Source: an uncultured Alphaproteobacteria bacterium
Lineage (GTDB): Bacteria; Pseudomonadota; Alphaproteobacteria; UBA2966; CAIVPW01
Reading direction: 5' to 3'
Assembly: GCA_903907895.1 (NCBI GenBank)
Contig: CAIVPW010000058.1
Coordinates: forward strand, 66,393-99,152
DNA: 32,760 nucleotides
Positions 9,281 to 18,800 of this stretch are shown here, piece by piece; position 1 is the first letter of the stretch, and the number at the start of each line of letters is the position of its first letter. Under the pieces are notes generated by a model. The model was not told the origin of the DNA and searched no databases. It worked only from the letters and a program-made list of their open reading frames with translations. The position numbers and the translations under genes were made by a program.

Positions 9281-9298
9281 GGACCCGTATAAGGGTCC
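9281..9298. promoter_or_regulatory. Inverted repeat around a -10-like box, upstream of the ATPase inhibitor gene
   Basis: GGACCC (9281-9286) and GGGTCC (9293-9298) are exact inverted repeats around GTATAA, which with the next G contains TATAAG, close to a -10 hexamer. No good -35 is seen at 17 bases (TTTTCC). If this is the promoter for the gene at 9367, a protein binding the repeat would block it. Confidence 0.35.
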
Positions 9299-9366
9299 TC
9301 CCTAATTGCGCCAGGGCACCCCATATAGCTATGGCTCAGGCAACCAACGATCAGGAGCGCCGACCG

Positions 9367-9684
9367 ATGCCGTTCGAAGATCGCCAAAAGGCTTTCGAAG
9401 ACAAGTACGCCCACGACACCGAGTTGCAGTTCAAGGTAGGCGCCCGCCGCAACAAGCTTCTCGGCCTGTGGGCCGCCGAGCAGATGGGCATGCACGGCGA
9501 TGCCGCAGCCCAATACGCCCGCTCGGTCGTCGAATCCGACTTCGAGCAGGCAGGCGATGAAGACGTCTTCCGCAAGGTCGCCGGCGACCTCAAGGCGAAG
9601 AAGGTCGATGTCTCGGACCACCGCCTGCGCAAGCGCATGGAAGAACTGCTGCAGGAAGCCCGCAAGCAGCTGATGAACGAGTAG
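9367..9684 (+). CDS. F1-ATPase inhibitor, zeta subunit family (DUF1476)
   Basis: A 105-residue protein of the alphaproteobacterial zeta family, which in Paracoccus denitrificans binds F1 and blocks ATP hydrolysis. The FEDRQKAFEDKYAHD opening, the ARRNKLLGLWAAEQMG core and the acidic, helical C-terminus are characteristic. I chose ATG 9367 because AGGAG at 9353-9357 lies nine bases before it and the family motif starts right after; an ATG at 9331 would add 12 residues but has no ribosome site. The gene stands alone between purC (divergent) and purB (convergent). The known inhibitory region is the N-terminus, so the start choice matters. Confidence 0.9.
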   Translation: MPFEDRQKAFEDKYAHDTELQFKVGARRNKLLGLWAAEQMGMHGDAAAQYARSVVESDFEQAGDEDVFRKVAGDLKAKKVDVSDHRLRKRMEELLQEARKQLMNE

Positions 9685-9694
9685 CGCTACTGCT

Positions 9695-9719
9695 CCCTCT
9701 CCCCGCCCGGGGGAGAGGG
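9695..9719. repeat. 10-bp stem palindrome between convergent genes
   Basis: CCCTCTCCCC (9695-9704) pairs exactly with GGGGAGAGGG (9710-9719) around a 5-base loop, between the ends of the ATPase-inhibitor gene and purB. There is no T tract. Such CCTCTCC/GGAGAGG palindromes are common dispersed intergenic elements in high-GC proteobacteria; it may also help end transcription. Confidence 0.55.
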
Positions 9720-9747
9720 CCTGTTGGCGGGCTGATCCCGCCTCCGA

Positions 9748-11082
9748 CTACTTCCGCGCCTTGCCCTTCGCCTTGGCGGGCGCTTTGGCGCTGCCAAACA
9801 CGCGCTTGAAGATCGTGTCGACGTGGCGCGTGTGCCGCGAATAGTCGAACGCCGCGTCCAGCTGCTTTTTGCCGAGCAGCTTCTGCACCTCCGGATCCTT
9901 GCTCAGGTTGTCGCGGAAGCTGCCGCCCTTGTCCCACACCGGCAGCGCGTTGCGCTGCACGACGCGATAGGCGTCCTCGCGCGCCATGCCGGCTTCGGTC
10001 AGCGCCAGCAGCACGGTGCCGGAGAACACCAGGCCGCCGTTGGAATCCAGGTTCGCGCGCATGCGGTCGGGATACACGACCAGCTTGTCGATGACACCGG
10101 TGAGGCGCGCCAGCGCAAAATCCAGCGCGATGGTCGTGTCCGGCGCCTGCACACGCTCCACGGCCGAATGCGAGATGTCGCGCTCGTGCCACAGCGCCAC
10201 GTTTTCCAGCGCCGGCACCACGGCGGCGCGCACGAGGCGCGCTAGGCCGGTGAGGTTCTCGGTGAGAATCGGGTTGCGCTTGTGCGGCATCGCCGACGAG
10301 CCCTTCTGGCCCACCGAGAAATGCTCCTCCGCCTCGCGTACTTCCGAACGCTGCAGATGGCGGATCTCGATGGAAAGCCGCTCGATCGAGCTTGCGATCA
10401 CGGCGAGCGTGGCGAAGAACATCGCGTGGCGGTCGCGCGGAATGACCTGGGTAGAGACGGGCTCCGCCTTCAGCCCCAGCTTTTCCGCGACGTATTCCTC
10501 GACGCGCGGATCGACGTTGGCGAACGTGCCGACCGCACCCGAAATGGCACAGGTGCCGACGTCGGCGCGCGCGGCCACCAGGCGCTCGCGGGCGCGCGTG
10601 AATTCAGCGTAGGCGGAGGCCAGCTTCAGGCCGAACGTCGTCGGCTCGGCATGGATGCCATGGCTGCGGCCGATGGTGATGTCGTCTTTGTGCTCGAACG
10701 CGCGGCGCTTGAGCGCTGCCAGCAGACCGTCGAGGTCCTTCAACAGGATGTCGGCCGCGCGCGTGAGCTGCACCGCAAAGCACGTGTCGAGCACGTCCGA
10801 TGACGTCATGCCCTGGTGCACGAAGCGCGAGTCGGGCCCGACGTATTCGGCGACGTTGGTGAGGAACGCGATGACGTCGTGCTTCACCTCGCGCTCGATC
10901 TCGTCGATGCGCGCGACATCGAACTTCGCTTTGGCGCGCAGCGACTTCGGCACCGACTTCGGCACCTGCCCGAGCTTGGCCATTGCCTCGGCGGCCAGCG
11001 TCTCGATCTCGAGCCAGATGGAGAAGCGTGTCTCCGGCTCCCAAAGGGCGGTCATTTCCGGGCGGCTGTAGCGCGGGATCAT
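9748..11082 (-). CDS. purB: Adenylosuccinate lyase
   Basis: A 444-residue member of the fumarase/aspartase superfamily, acting twice in purine synthesis (SAICAR to AICAR, and adenylosuccinate to AMP). It starts MIPRYSRPEM and carries the TSSDVLDT segment near residue 92, the GRSHGIHAEP histidine region near residue 140, and the superfamily signature SSAMPHKRNP near residue 268, whose serine loop holds the catalytic base. The C-terminus ends in a Lys/Ala-rich tail of about 15 residues. It is separated from the purC-L run by one gene on the other strand, so it must have its own promoter near 11083-11138. Confidence 0.97.
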   Translation of the reverse strand: MIPRYSRPEMTALWEPETRFSIWLEIETLAAEAMAKLGQVPKSVPKSLRAKAKFDVARIDEIEREVKHDVIAFLTNVAEYVGPDSRFVHQGMTSSDVLDTCFAVQLTRAADILLKDLDGLLAALKRRAFEHKDDITIGRSHGIHAEPTTFGLKLASAYAEFTRARERLVAARADVGTCAISGAVGTFANVDPRVEEYVAEKLGLKAEPVSTQVIPRDRHAMFFATLAVIASSIERLSIEIRHLQRSEVREAEEHFSVGQKGSSAMPHKRNPILTENLTGLARLVRAAVVPALENVALWHERDISHSAVERVQAPDTTIALDFALARLTGVIDKLVVYPDRMRANLDSNGGLVFSGTVLLALTEAGMAREDAYRVVQRNALPVWDKGGSFRDNLSKDPEVQKLLGKKQLDAAFDYSRHTRHVDTIFKRVFGSAKAPAKAKGKARK

Positions 11083-11138
11083 CGGGTCTTCCCTGGCGTC
11101 GGCGGTGCTATCATCGGCGCGTCGCTTGGGGGAGAGCC

Positions 11139-11543
11139 ATGCAGCAAACCGTCCTTCGCACCGTATTGGCAGTGTTTCTCACGGTCGCGCCAACGTTCGC
11201 AAGTGCTGCCGACCTCTTCTTTTGTGAAGAAGCCGACTCGGTCGGCTTTCACTTAGAGGCCCAGGCGCCGGAGCGCGTCCGTTTCGTGGCCGCCCGCTTC
11301 ACGCTGCTGCTCGATCTGCCCGCCGGCACGGTCACCGTCCAGGGAACGCGCCCGTGGGCAATGCACTGCGACGGCGACGAGCACGTGCTGTCCTGCACCG
11401 ATGCGCTGCGCCTTCTGGTGGTGCAGCGCGAGAGCGGCCAGTTCGCGTTCAGCCGCCTGGCCGGCCTGGTGCTCGCCGAGCAGCCCAACCTGACCATGGC
11501 CCGCGAGCCCCTGTCGGTCAGCTGGGGCACCTGCCAGAAGTAG
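11139..11543 (+). CDS. Small exported protein with four cysteines, unknown function
   Basis: A 134-residue protein with a clear Sec signal peptide (TVLRTVLAVFLTVAP, cleavage likely after ASA at about residue 23). The mature part has four cysteines (FFC, MHC, LSC and GTC contexts), enough for two disulfide bonds in the periplasm. I recognise no family. ATG 11139 is preceded by a GGGGGAGAG ribosome site; the frame is open upstream, but only this start gives the signal peptide at the N-terminus. It is transcribed away from purB, and the two genes share a 56-base divergent gap. Confidence 0.8.
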   Translation: MQQTVLRTVLAVFLTVAPTFASAADLFFCEEADSVGFHLEAQAPERVRFVAARFTLLLDLPAGTVTVQGTRPWAMHCDGDEHVLSCTDALRLLVVQRESGQFAFSRLAGLVLAEQPNLTMAREPLSVSWGTCQK

Positions 11544-11549
11544 CGCCGC

Positions 11550-12254
11550 CTAGGCGACTGCCGCGCCGAACAGCGCGCCGATCACCGCCGTTGCGGCCAT
11601 CGCCATCGCGCCCCAAAAGGTGACCCGCACCGTCGCGCGGATCATGGGCGCGCGTCCCGCGCGGGCGCCAATTGCGCCGAGACCGGCAAGCAGCACCAGC
11701 GAGGCGGCGGAAACCAGCCACACGAGGACGCTGGCTGGCGCCAGCGGCACGATGGCGAGCGGCAACGCAGCGCCGGTCGCGAAGGTCGCGGCCGAGGCCA
11801 CGGCCGCTTGCACCGGCCGCGCGATGGTGTGTTCCGAAATGCCGAGTTCGTCGCGCGCGTGGGCCCCCAGGGCATCCTTCGCCATCAACTGCGTGGCGAC
11901 CTGCCGCGCCAGCGCGGGATCCAGCCCGCGCTCGACGTAGATCGACGTCAGTTCCGTCAGCTCCTGCTCGGGCAGATCGCGCAACTCGCGGCGCTCGCGC
12001 GCCAGATCAGCGCCTTCGCTATCGGCCTGCGAACTCACCGACACGTACTCGCCCGCGGCCATCGACATCGCACCGGCCACCAGCCCGGCGATGCCGGATA
12101 GAAGAATCTGTGCATCTGGCGCGCCGGCTGCGGCGACGCCGACGATCAGGCTGGCGGTCGACACGATGCCATCGTTGGCACCCATCACCGCCGCCCGCAG
12201 CCAGCCGATGCGGTCCACCGCATGACGCTCGCCGTGCGCTTTCAGCCGCGCCAT
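11550..12254 (-). CDS. VIT1/CCC1-family iron/manganese transporter
   Basis: A 234-residue membrane protein of the vacuolar iron transporter family, which moves Fe2+ or Mn2+. The N-terminal WLRAAVMGANDGIVST motif and the SMAAGEYVSVSS motif (second helix, with metal-path Met and Glu) are diagnostic. A hydrophilic acidic stretch at about residues 80-145 forms the cytoplasmic metal-binding region, and three further hydrophobic segments give about five in all. It follows radC after two bases on the same strand. Whether Mn or Fe is the main substrate cannot be told from the sequence. Confidence 0.9.
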   Translation of the reverse strand: MARLKAHGERHAVDRIGWLRAAVMGANDGIVSTASLIVGVAAAGAPDAQILLSGIAGLVAGAMSMAAGEYVSVSSQADSEGADLARERRELRDLPEQELTELTSIYVERGLDPALARQVATQLMAKDALGAHARDELGISEHTIARPVQAAVASAATFATGAALPLAIVPLAPASVLVWLVSAASLVLLAGLGAIGARAGRAPMIRATVRVTFWGAMAMAATAVIGALFGAAVA

Positions 12255-12256
12255 GT

Positions 12257-12946
12257 TCAGAGCAGTCCCAGCGAACGGAAGCTCGCGTTGCTGCCGCGGC
12301 CGATCACCACGTGATCGTGCAGCAGGAGGCCGAGCTTGGAACAGGCATCCTGCACCTCACGGGTCATGGCGATGTCGGCCTGGGACGGTTTGGGGTCGCC
12401 GCTCGGGTGGTTGTGCACCAGGATCAGTGCGGAGGCTGACAGTTCCAGCGCGCGTTTCACCACCTCGCGCGGATACACCGGCGTGTGGTCCACGGTGCCC
12501 TTCTGCTGCGCCTCGTCGGCGATCACGCCGTTCTTGCGATCGAGGTAGAGAACGCGGAACTCCTCGACCGGGTTGTAGGCCATTGCCGCCGTGCAGTAGG
12601 CGAGCACCGCATCCCACGAGCTCAGCGCGTCGCGCTTGCGCGTTTCCGCGCGGGCAAGGCGCAGGCCGCCGGCGTGTACCGCCTTCAGCATCGCCACGAT
12701 GGTCTCGCTGAGGCCATGATCCGTGAGCCGGCGCGCGTCGGCCGACAACAGGTCGCCGAGCGAGCCGAAATCTTTCAGCAGCTGCTTGGCCCTGGGCTTG
12801 GTGTCTTGGCGCGGAATGACGAATCCGAGCAGCATTTCCAGCAGCTCGTAGTCGGGCAGCGCGTCGGGCGCCTGCAGGAATCGCGCGCGCAGGCGTTTGC
12901 GATGACCGAGGTAGTCCGGGTCGTCCGGCTTGTCGATGTCAGGCAC
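12257..12946 (-). CDS. radC: RadC/YicR-family JAMM-motif protein
   Basis: A 229-residue RadC-family protein. Despite the name, a DNA-repair role is not supported for this family; it holds a JAB/MPN+ metalloprotease-like fold. An N-terminal helix-hairpin-helix-like part (about residues 15-90) precedes the JAMM motif HNHPSGDPKPSQAD near residue 180, with its zinc-binding His-x-His and downstream Asp. The start is a GTG at 12946 with no obvious ribosome site, so it is the least certain feature of the gene. It lies between map and the VIT transporter in a leftward run (sfsA-map-radC), a grouping often seen in alphaproteobacteria. Confidence 0.9.
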   Translation of the reverse strand: MPDIDKPDDPDYLGHRKRLRARFLQAPDALPDYELLEMLLGFVIPRQDTKPRAKQLLKDFGSLGDLLSADARRLTDHGLSETIVAMLKAVHAGGLRLARAETRKRDALSSWDAVLAYCTAAMAYNPVEEFRVLYLDRKNGVIADEAQQKGTVDHTPVYPREVVKRALELSASALILVHNHPSGDPKPSQADIAMTREVQDACSKLGLLLHDHVVIGRGSNASFRSLGLL

Positions 12947-12973
12947 CGAATGGCGGCCGGTGCAGTCCGGCGC

Positions 12974-13825
12974 TTAGGCGGAGTAGGGCGGCCGATCGAG
13001 GCCGGTGGGCGAGGTCGTGAAGATCTCGTAGCCGGTCGCCGTCACGCCAACGCAATGCTCGAACTGCGCCGACAGCGACCGGTCGCGCGTTACCGCGGTC
13101 CAGCCGTCCGGCATCATGCGCACTTCCCATTTGCCGAGGTTGATCATCGGCTCGACGGTGAACATCATGCCTTCCACCAGGCGCACGCCGGTACCGCGCT
13201 CGCCGTAGTGCACGATGTTCGGCGGCTCGTGGAAGATTTTGCCGATGCCGTGCCCGCAGAAATCGCGCACCACCGAATAGCGGTGGCCCTCGGCGAACGA
13301 CTGAATGGCGTGGCCGATGTCGCCCGTGGTGGCGCCGGGCCGCACCGCCTCGATGCCGCGCATCATCGCGTCGTAGGTGATTTCGCACAGGCGCGCCGCT
13401 TTGCGCGGTACGTCGCCGACAAAATACATGCGGCTCGAGTCGCCGTGCCAGCCATCGAGGATGACCGTGATGTCGATGTTCAGGATGTCGCCGTTCTTCA
13501 CGACCTTGTCGGCCGGGATGCCGTGGCACACCACATGGTTCACCGACGTGCACACCGACTTCGGAAAGCCGCGATAGAACAGCGGTGCCGGCAGCGCGCC
13601 GCGCTGCACGATGAAGTCATGGCACAACTGGTCGAGCGCGTCCGTCGTCACACCCGGCTGCACGAACGGCGTGATGTAGTCGAGTGCTTCGGCCACCAGC
13701 CGGCCCGCATTGCGCATGCCGGCAAACGCCTCCGGTCCGTGCACCTTGATGGGCGAGGGATACCGCGGCGACTGGAATGTGGGGGCCTCGTCGGCCTCGT
13801 CGATCGCAATGGAAGTGCGGTTCAT
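12974..13825 (-). CDS. map: Methionine aminopeptidase, type I
   Basis: A 283-residue MetAP that removes the initiator methionine from new proteins. The pita-bread fold's five metal ligands are visible: two Asp in the NIDITVILDGWHGD stretch, the His in GHGIG, Glu in TVEPMI and Glu in QFEHCV. An N-terminal extension of about 30 residues precedes the PEAFAGMRNAGRL helix, longer than in E. coli. ATG 13825 has a GAGGAG ribosome site. The reading frame is open far upstream, but that part lies within sfsA. The gene follows sfsA by 17 bases. Confidence 0.96.
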   Translation of the reverse strand: MNRTSIAIDEADEAPTFQSPRYPSPIKVHGPEAFAGMRNAGRLVAEALDYITPFVQPGVTTDALDQLCHDFIVQRGALPAPLFYRGFPKSVCTSVNHVVCHGIPADKVVKNGDILNIDITVILDGWHGDSSRMYFVGDVPRKAARLCEITYDAMMRGIEAVRPGATTGDIGHAIQSFAEGHRYSVVRDFCGHGIGKIFHEPPNIVHYGERGTGVRLVEGMMFTVEPMINLGKWEVRMMPDGWTAVTRDRSLSAQFEHCVGVTATGYEIFTTSPTGLDRPPYSA

Positions 13826-13842
13826 CAAATCTCCTCGCGGCC

Positions 13843-14544
13843 CTAGGCGGCGACGGGTAGGGACCTGTCTAGCACAATTTGCTCGGGCGAGAGAGCGCAC
13901 CCGTAGCACAGGGTCTCTACCCCGGCCGCGCGGGCGGCTTTCAGCCCCGCGGCAAATGCCGGATCGAGGTCGCCGGCCACGGCGAACGAATGGGCGTCGC
14001 CGCGCTGTACCACGAACAGCACAACCGCCCGGACGCCTTTCGCGGCGAGCCCCGCCAGCTCCTTGAGGTGCTTGGCACCGCGGGCAGTCACGCAATCTGG
14101 GAATTCGGCCAGGCCGCGTTCGCGCATCAGATGCACGTTCTTGATCTCGACATAGCATTGCTCGCCGTTCCGGCGGCCCAATACCAGGTCGACGCGGCTG
14201 TTCTCGCCGTACCTCACCTCGCGCCGGATGGTGTCGTAGCCGGTGAGTTCGGCGACGGCGCCGCCGGCGATGGCTTCCTCCGCCAGCCGATTCGGGCGTG
14301 CAGTATTGATGCCGACGAGTCCGCCCTGGTGACTCGCCAGCTCCCAGGACCACGGCAGCACGCGCTTGGGGTCGTCCGATCGCGACAGCCACACCTCGGT
14401 TTCGGCGTCGGTCAGGCCCAGCATGGCGCCGGGGTTTGGGCAGTGAGCAACCACGGTCTCGCCGCCGGCGAGGCGGACGTCGGCCAGGAATCGCTTGTAG
14501 CGGCGGACGAGCCGTCCGGTGACGAGGGGGGCTGCAAATCGCAT
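13843..14544 (-). CDS. sfsA: SfsA family protein
   Basis: A 233-residue SfsA (sugar fermentation stimulation) protein. The E. coli protein binds DNA; the C-terminal half resembles PD-(D/E)XK nucleases, and the biological role is uncertain. Visible marks are the OB-like N-terminal part (GRLVRRYKRFLADV, then VVAHCPNPGAMLGL), the NSRVDLVL acidic position and CYVEIKNV, matching the D and ExK of the nuclease-like core. I chose ATG 14544 because the family pattern starts just after it; the open frame continues to 14688 with unrelated sequence. Confidence 0.92.
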   Translation of the reverse strand: MRFAAPLVTGRLVRRYKRFLADVRLAGGETVVAHCPNPGAMLGLTDAETEVWLSRSDDPKRVLPWSWELASHQGGLVGINTARPNRLAEEAIAGGAVAELTGYDTIRREVRYGENSRVDLVLGRRNGEQCYVEIKNVHLMRERGLAEFPDCVTARGAKHLKELAGLAAKGVRAVVLFVVQRGDAHSFAVAGDLDPAFAAGLKAARAAGVETLCYGCALSPEQIVLDRSLPVAA

Positions 14545-14705
14545 GTGCGGTGCAAAGGTAACCCTGGCCTGCTCGCTTTCAAGCGCCGAAATCCGTGGGA
14601 ATGGCGGCGATCGCCCTCGCGCCAAGGTTCCACCGGATAGGAAGCCCGGCCGCAGCGCGCTACAGTGTGGAGGCTTGGTTCGGGACAACAGGGTTGGGGC
14701 ACACG

Positions 14706-15266
14706 GTGGCCACCGAATTCCGCGTCCGAAAGGCGGCGCCGCTCGATGCCAGCGCCATCGCCCACGTCTACGTCAACAGCTGGCGCACATCGTACGTCGG
14801 CTTGTTGCCGGACTCGATCCTGCGCGGCATGAGCGAGGTGCGGGAGACGCTGTTTTGGTGGACCGCGTTGTGCTCGCCGCGCAGCCAGGCGGTTACCCTG
14901 GTCGTCCAAGACCCCGACGGCAAAGTTGTCGGCTTCCTCTCGGCGGGCGCGGAGCGCGCGCAGGGGCCAGCCCGCCGGGCCGAGGTGTACACGCTGTACC
15001 TGCTGGAGTCGCACCAGCGCCGCGGCTTCGGCTCGTGGCTGCTGCGCGCCGCAACCGAACGCCTGCGCGATCTCGGCTTTACGTCCCTGATGGTCTGGGT
15101 GCTGGCCGGCAACCCGGCGCGGACGTTCTACGAATCGCTCGGCGCGGCACCGATGGCAGCTCGCACCATTCGCATGGGTGGCCGCTCCATCCAGGAAATC
15201 GCCTACGCCTGGCCCGAGCTGGCGCTCGCCCAGGCCCCTGCGTCGCGCGGCCGCTCCTCGGTCTGA
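14706..15266 (+). CDS. GNAT-family N-acetyltransferase
   Basis: A 186-residue GNAT protein. The fold order is clear: VRKAAPLDASAIAHVYVNSW (N-terminal strand and helix), VTLVVQDPDGKVVGFLS (central strands), VYTLYLLESHQRRGFGSWLL (motif A with the Q-x-x-G-x-G acetyl-CoA loop) and NPARTFYESLGA (motif B). The substrate is unknown; such stand-alone enzymes act on small molecules or protein N-termini. I place the start at GTG 14706, just before the first conserved strand; an ATG at 14595 would add 37 residues with no conserved look. It lies 52 bases before tRNA-Leu on the same strand. Confidence 0.85.
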   Translation: MATEFRVRKAAPLDASAIAHVYVNSWRTSYVGLLPDSILRGMSEVRETLFWWTALCSPRSQAVTLVVQDPDGKVVGFLSAGAERAQGPARRAEVYTLYLLESHQRRGFGSWLLRAATERLRDLGFTSLMVWVLAGNPARTFYESLGAAPMAARTIRMGGRSIQEIAYAWPELALAQAPASRGRSSV

Positions 15267-15318
15267 GCGGCGGCGCAGCTTCCGTCAGTGCTATGGTGCG
15301 GTCCGCGCTATCGCCTGG

Positions 15319-15405
15319 GCCCGCTTGGCGGAATTGGCAGACGCAAGGGACTTAAAATCCCTCGGCCGCAAGGCCATGCCGGTTCGACCCCGGCAGCGGG
15401 CACCA
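15319..15405 (+). tRNA. tRNA-Leu (UAA anticodon), CCA encoded
   Basis: A complete class II tRNA of 87 bases. The acceptor stem pairs GCCCGCT (15319-15325) with AGCGGGC (15395-15401), followed by discriminator A and a genomic CCA at 15403-15405. The anticodon loop CTTAAAA between AGGGA and TCCCT reads anticodon TAA. A long variable arm (CGGCCGCAAGGCC region) and the GGTTCGACCCC T arm identify it as leucine type. Its 3' half and the following 25 bases recur in decayed form at 19734-19807. Confidence 0.95.
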
Positions 15406-15430
15406 CGAACGTTGATAGGCTAGCCGACCG
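15357..15430. repeat. Direct repeat, intact copy (tRNA-Leu 3' half plus flank)
   Basis: This copy contains the 3' half of tRNA-Leu from the anticodon stem on, plus 25 bases after the tRNA. It matches 19734-19807: 12 of 12 bases at the start, then 30 of 33 bases from 15387 to 15419 against 19756-19788, and a shared AGCCGACCG at the end. Together the copies bracket the kinase and its response regulator, as attL and attR would. Confidence 0.75.
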
Positions 15431-15478
15431 CCAATCCGCGCCACGCAGCGCCCGGCGCCCGGCTGCTTGCGCGAGAGG

Positions 15479-15871
15479 TCAAGGCAGCGCCGCTGGTTCG
15501 GGAGCGAAGACCTCGGCCATGGCGGCGACGAGTTCGCTCGGAACAAAAGGCTTCTTGATGCGCCGGGCGGCCCGAATGATCGGAATGTCGGTCTCTCGGC
15601 TGGGATAGCCGGTGACGAGGATGAACGGGGTGCCTCGCTTCTGGAGTTCCTCCGCGACCGGCAGGACATCCTTCCCCTGCAGGTTTACGTCCAGGAGTGC
15701 GCCGTCGATCTGGCGCGTCTTGACGCAGCGAAGTGCCACCTCGACGGTTGATGCAGGGCCTACGACCTCGCAGCCGCGATCCATCAGGAGGTTCTCAATC
15801 TCCATGGCAACCAGTGCCTGGTCCTCGACGACCAGCACGCGCAGGCCCTTGAGTGCGCCAGCGTCGCTCAT
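15479..15871 (-). CDS. Single-domain response regulator
   Basis: A 130-residue stand-alone receiver (CheY-like) domain with no output domain. The acidic pair is in VVEDQAL, the phosphoacceptor is Asp61 in ALLDVNL, the conserved Thr lies in ILVTGYPS and the Lys in IKKPF. The FILVTGY segment resembles the FATGY motif of alphaproteobacterial receivers that pair with HWE/HisKA_2 kinases, though it is not an exact match. ATG 15871 overlaps the stop of the large kinase (ATGA), so the two are made together and the receiver is the likely phosphate acceptor. Confidence 0.92.
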   Translation of the reverse strand: MSDAGALKGLRVLVVEDQALVAMEIENLLMDRGCEVVGPASTVEVALRCVKTRQIDGALLDVNLQGKDVLPVAEELQKRGTPFILVTGYPSRETDIPIIRAARRIKKPFVPSELVAAMAEVFAPEPAALP

Positions 15872-18800
15872 CGATGCTCCGCCCGAGGAGGAATAGGGAG
15901 CAAGGGGAACGTCAGTACGCAGGTGAGGCCCGTCGGACTGAACTCCAGAACGGCTCGCCCGTGCAATTCATGCTGAGCGCTGCGTTCGATCAAGCGCGTA
16001 CCGAATCCGGTACGACTTGGGCGGCTGACTTTGGGGCCGCCCGTCTCTTTCCACTGCAACCGCACACTGGCACCCTTCATCACTTCCCAGGTCAAATCGA
16101 GGCGGCCATCCGGCGTCGATAGGGCGCCGTACTTCGCGGCGTTGGTTGCGAGCTCGTGCAAGATCAGCACCAATGCCAAGGTGGCTTCCGGATGCACCTG
16201 GAGGGATGGGCCGGTAATGGCGATCCGTGGGGTGCCTGAAACCTCGGAATCATGCGCCTTGAGCGTCGCGTGCGCCAATTCGGCCATGTCGGCGCCGATC
16301 CACTCCGCCGAGAGGAGCAGGTCATTGGCGCCCGCGAGGGCGCGCAGACGGCCCTCGAACGCACTCATGAAACTCTTGACCGAGCGTGCGCCGCGCGCGC
16401 TTACCGCGGCGAGGGCCTGGACTGCCGCAAGGGTGTTCTTCACCCGGTGGTTCAGTTCGGCGACCAGCACATCCTTGCGCTCCGCCGCCCGTACTTGATG
16501 CGTGATGTCCTCGATCGCAAGCAGTATGCGTTGCGTCTTGCGGCCGTAGTCCTCAATACGCCTGGCGTTGAGGAGCAACGAGCGGTCGCCGATTTCTTTG
16601 AACTCATGATTGACCGCGAAGTCTTCGATGACGTTGCTCGTCGGCAGCACCTCCACAAGAAGCTTTCGCAGGGCGGGTAAATCCCACTGGCCTCCGCCGA
16701 GTTCGAAGAACACCCGGCCAATGGTCTCCCGCGGTTCAACGCCGAACGCACGGTAGAAGGCCCGATTGGCGCTTTCAACATGCAGCGCTGCGTCCAGCAC
16801 GAGCAGTGGCTCGCGCACGGTATCGATCGTGCTCTCGGCGAGGTCGCGTGCAGCCGCAATCAGCGCCTCGGTGCGCTTGAGGGTGCTGATGTCCAACAGA
16901 ACCACGACCGCTCCGTCCACCTTGTTGTTGAGGGTCAGGTAGGGGAGGACCCGCAGGGAGTACCATTGCCCGCGCTTGTCCTGCACCTCGCGCTCGCGCG
17001 CGCTAACGCTGTCGATGACGCCGGCAACGAATTCCTCCAGGTCAGGCACGAGGACATCGTGTCGGATGTTGCCGATGGGACGGCCGATATCCGTGGATCG
17101 CAGGCTGAAATGCTTCTCGGCCTCGGCACTGAAGCTCCGGATGGTCAAGTCGCGGGCCAAGAGCACGATGGGAAGGTGGGCAGCGAGTTGCAGATTGCGC
17201 AGGTCGCCATTGACGCGATTGAGCTCGGAATTGCGGCTGGCCAATTCCTCGTTGACGGTGACCAACTCCTCATTCGCCGACTCCAGTTCCTCCTTGGATG
17301 TCTGCAGTTCCTCGTTGAGGCTCTGCAGTTCCTCGTTTGCGGATTGGCCCTCCTCGTTCGAGGCCTGCAACTCCTCACTGGCCGCCTCGTGCTCCTCCAG
17401 CGCCGACTGGAGTTGCTTGTGGGCCTCCGTCAGTTCCTGCTCCATCTCCGCGATGCGGCGTAACGCCTGCGCTAGGTCGATGCGGTTGGGATTGGCTGCC
17501 TTGGTGCTGCGCTTGGCGGTTGTTGCCGATGCCGGCGCAGCGCCTTCTCCGGCATCCTGAAACGTGATCAGGAAGTAGCGTTCGTCCAGGTTCCTGAGCG
17601 GGATCACCTGCACGGTGACGGGGTGCGCACGGTCATTGTGACCCATCCGCACGTTGTCGGTGCGAACAGGCTTCCCGCCCTTGCGGGCCCGGGTGATGGC
17701 CGCGTGCAGCGGAAGTGCAAGGCCGCTGCGCGCCATCTTCAGCACATCGAAGCTCGCCTTGCCGGCCGGCGGGGAAAGGTAGGCGCCGGTGGTCCCGCGG
17801 AACTGCAGCACCTGCAGGTTTGCGTCCACGAGAACCGCCGGCGGTGCAAACTGAGCCATGGTTACACGGTCGGCCTCGCGCTGCGCCGCAACCTGATTGG
17901 GCACTCTCGTGCCGGCTTCGTGCCCGCCGTCACGTGCGACAGGCGCCGTCCGCGCGGCCGCGCCGCGCACCCCATGACCGGAGGCTTGCGGCAGGTGCAA
18001 GGATGGGGTGGGTGCATGCTGGCGGGCGTAGATGCGGTGACTCTTGTCTACCGGTTCGAAGAGGTCCGTGAATGTGCCGACCGATTCGGATCCGCCCAAA
18101 AACAAGAATCCACCCGGCTTCAGCGCATAGTGGAACTTCGCTAACGCCGTCTTCTGCACCTTCGAGTCGAGGTAGATCAGGACGTTGCGGCAACTGACGA
18201 GGTCGAGCCGCGAAAACGGCGGGTCGCTGATGAGGTCTTGTCTCGCGAAAACGACCATCTGGCGCAGCGCCTTGCTTATGCGGTAGCCGCCCTCCTCCTC
18301 GACAAAGAAGCGACGCAGCCGTCCGGGCGAAACCCCCTCAACGACGCTCCTGGCATACAGGCCGTGGCGGGCCGTCGCCAAGGGCGCCTCGTGCGCGTCG
18401 GTGGCAAACACCTGGATCCGGCGCGTGCTGTGCGCGCGCTCCGCTGCCTCGACGAACGTCATTGCTATGGAATACGCCTCCTGTCCGGTCGAGCAGCCCA
18501 GGACCCAGGCTCGCACCGGATCGTCGGTGCGCTGGTGCAGCAGGCTCGGAAACACGGTGCGGCCCAGCGTTTCAAAGGCCTCCGGGTTGCGAAAGAAAGT
18601 CGTTACGCCGATAAGGGCGTCAGCGTAGAGGGCGTCCAATTCCTTTGCGTTCCCGCGCAATAAGCGAGCGTACGACTCCGTGGTTCGCTGCTTTGTCAGC
18701 ACCATACGGCGCGCGACCCGGCGCTCGATGGTGGAACGTCTGTAGAGCGAAAAGTCCACGCCGGAATGGCTGCGAAGGAGCAACAGAATCTTCTTGAAGC

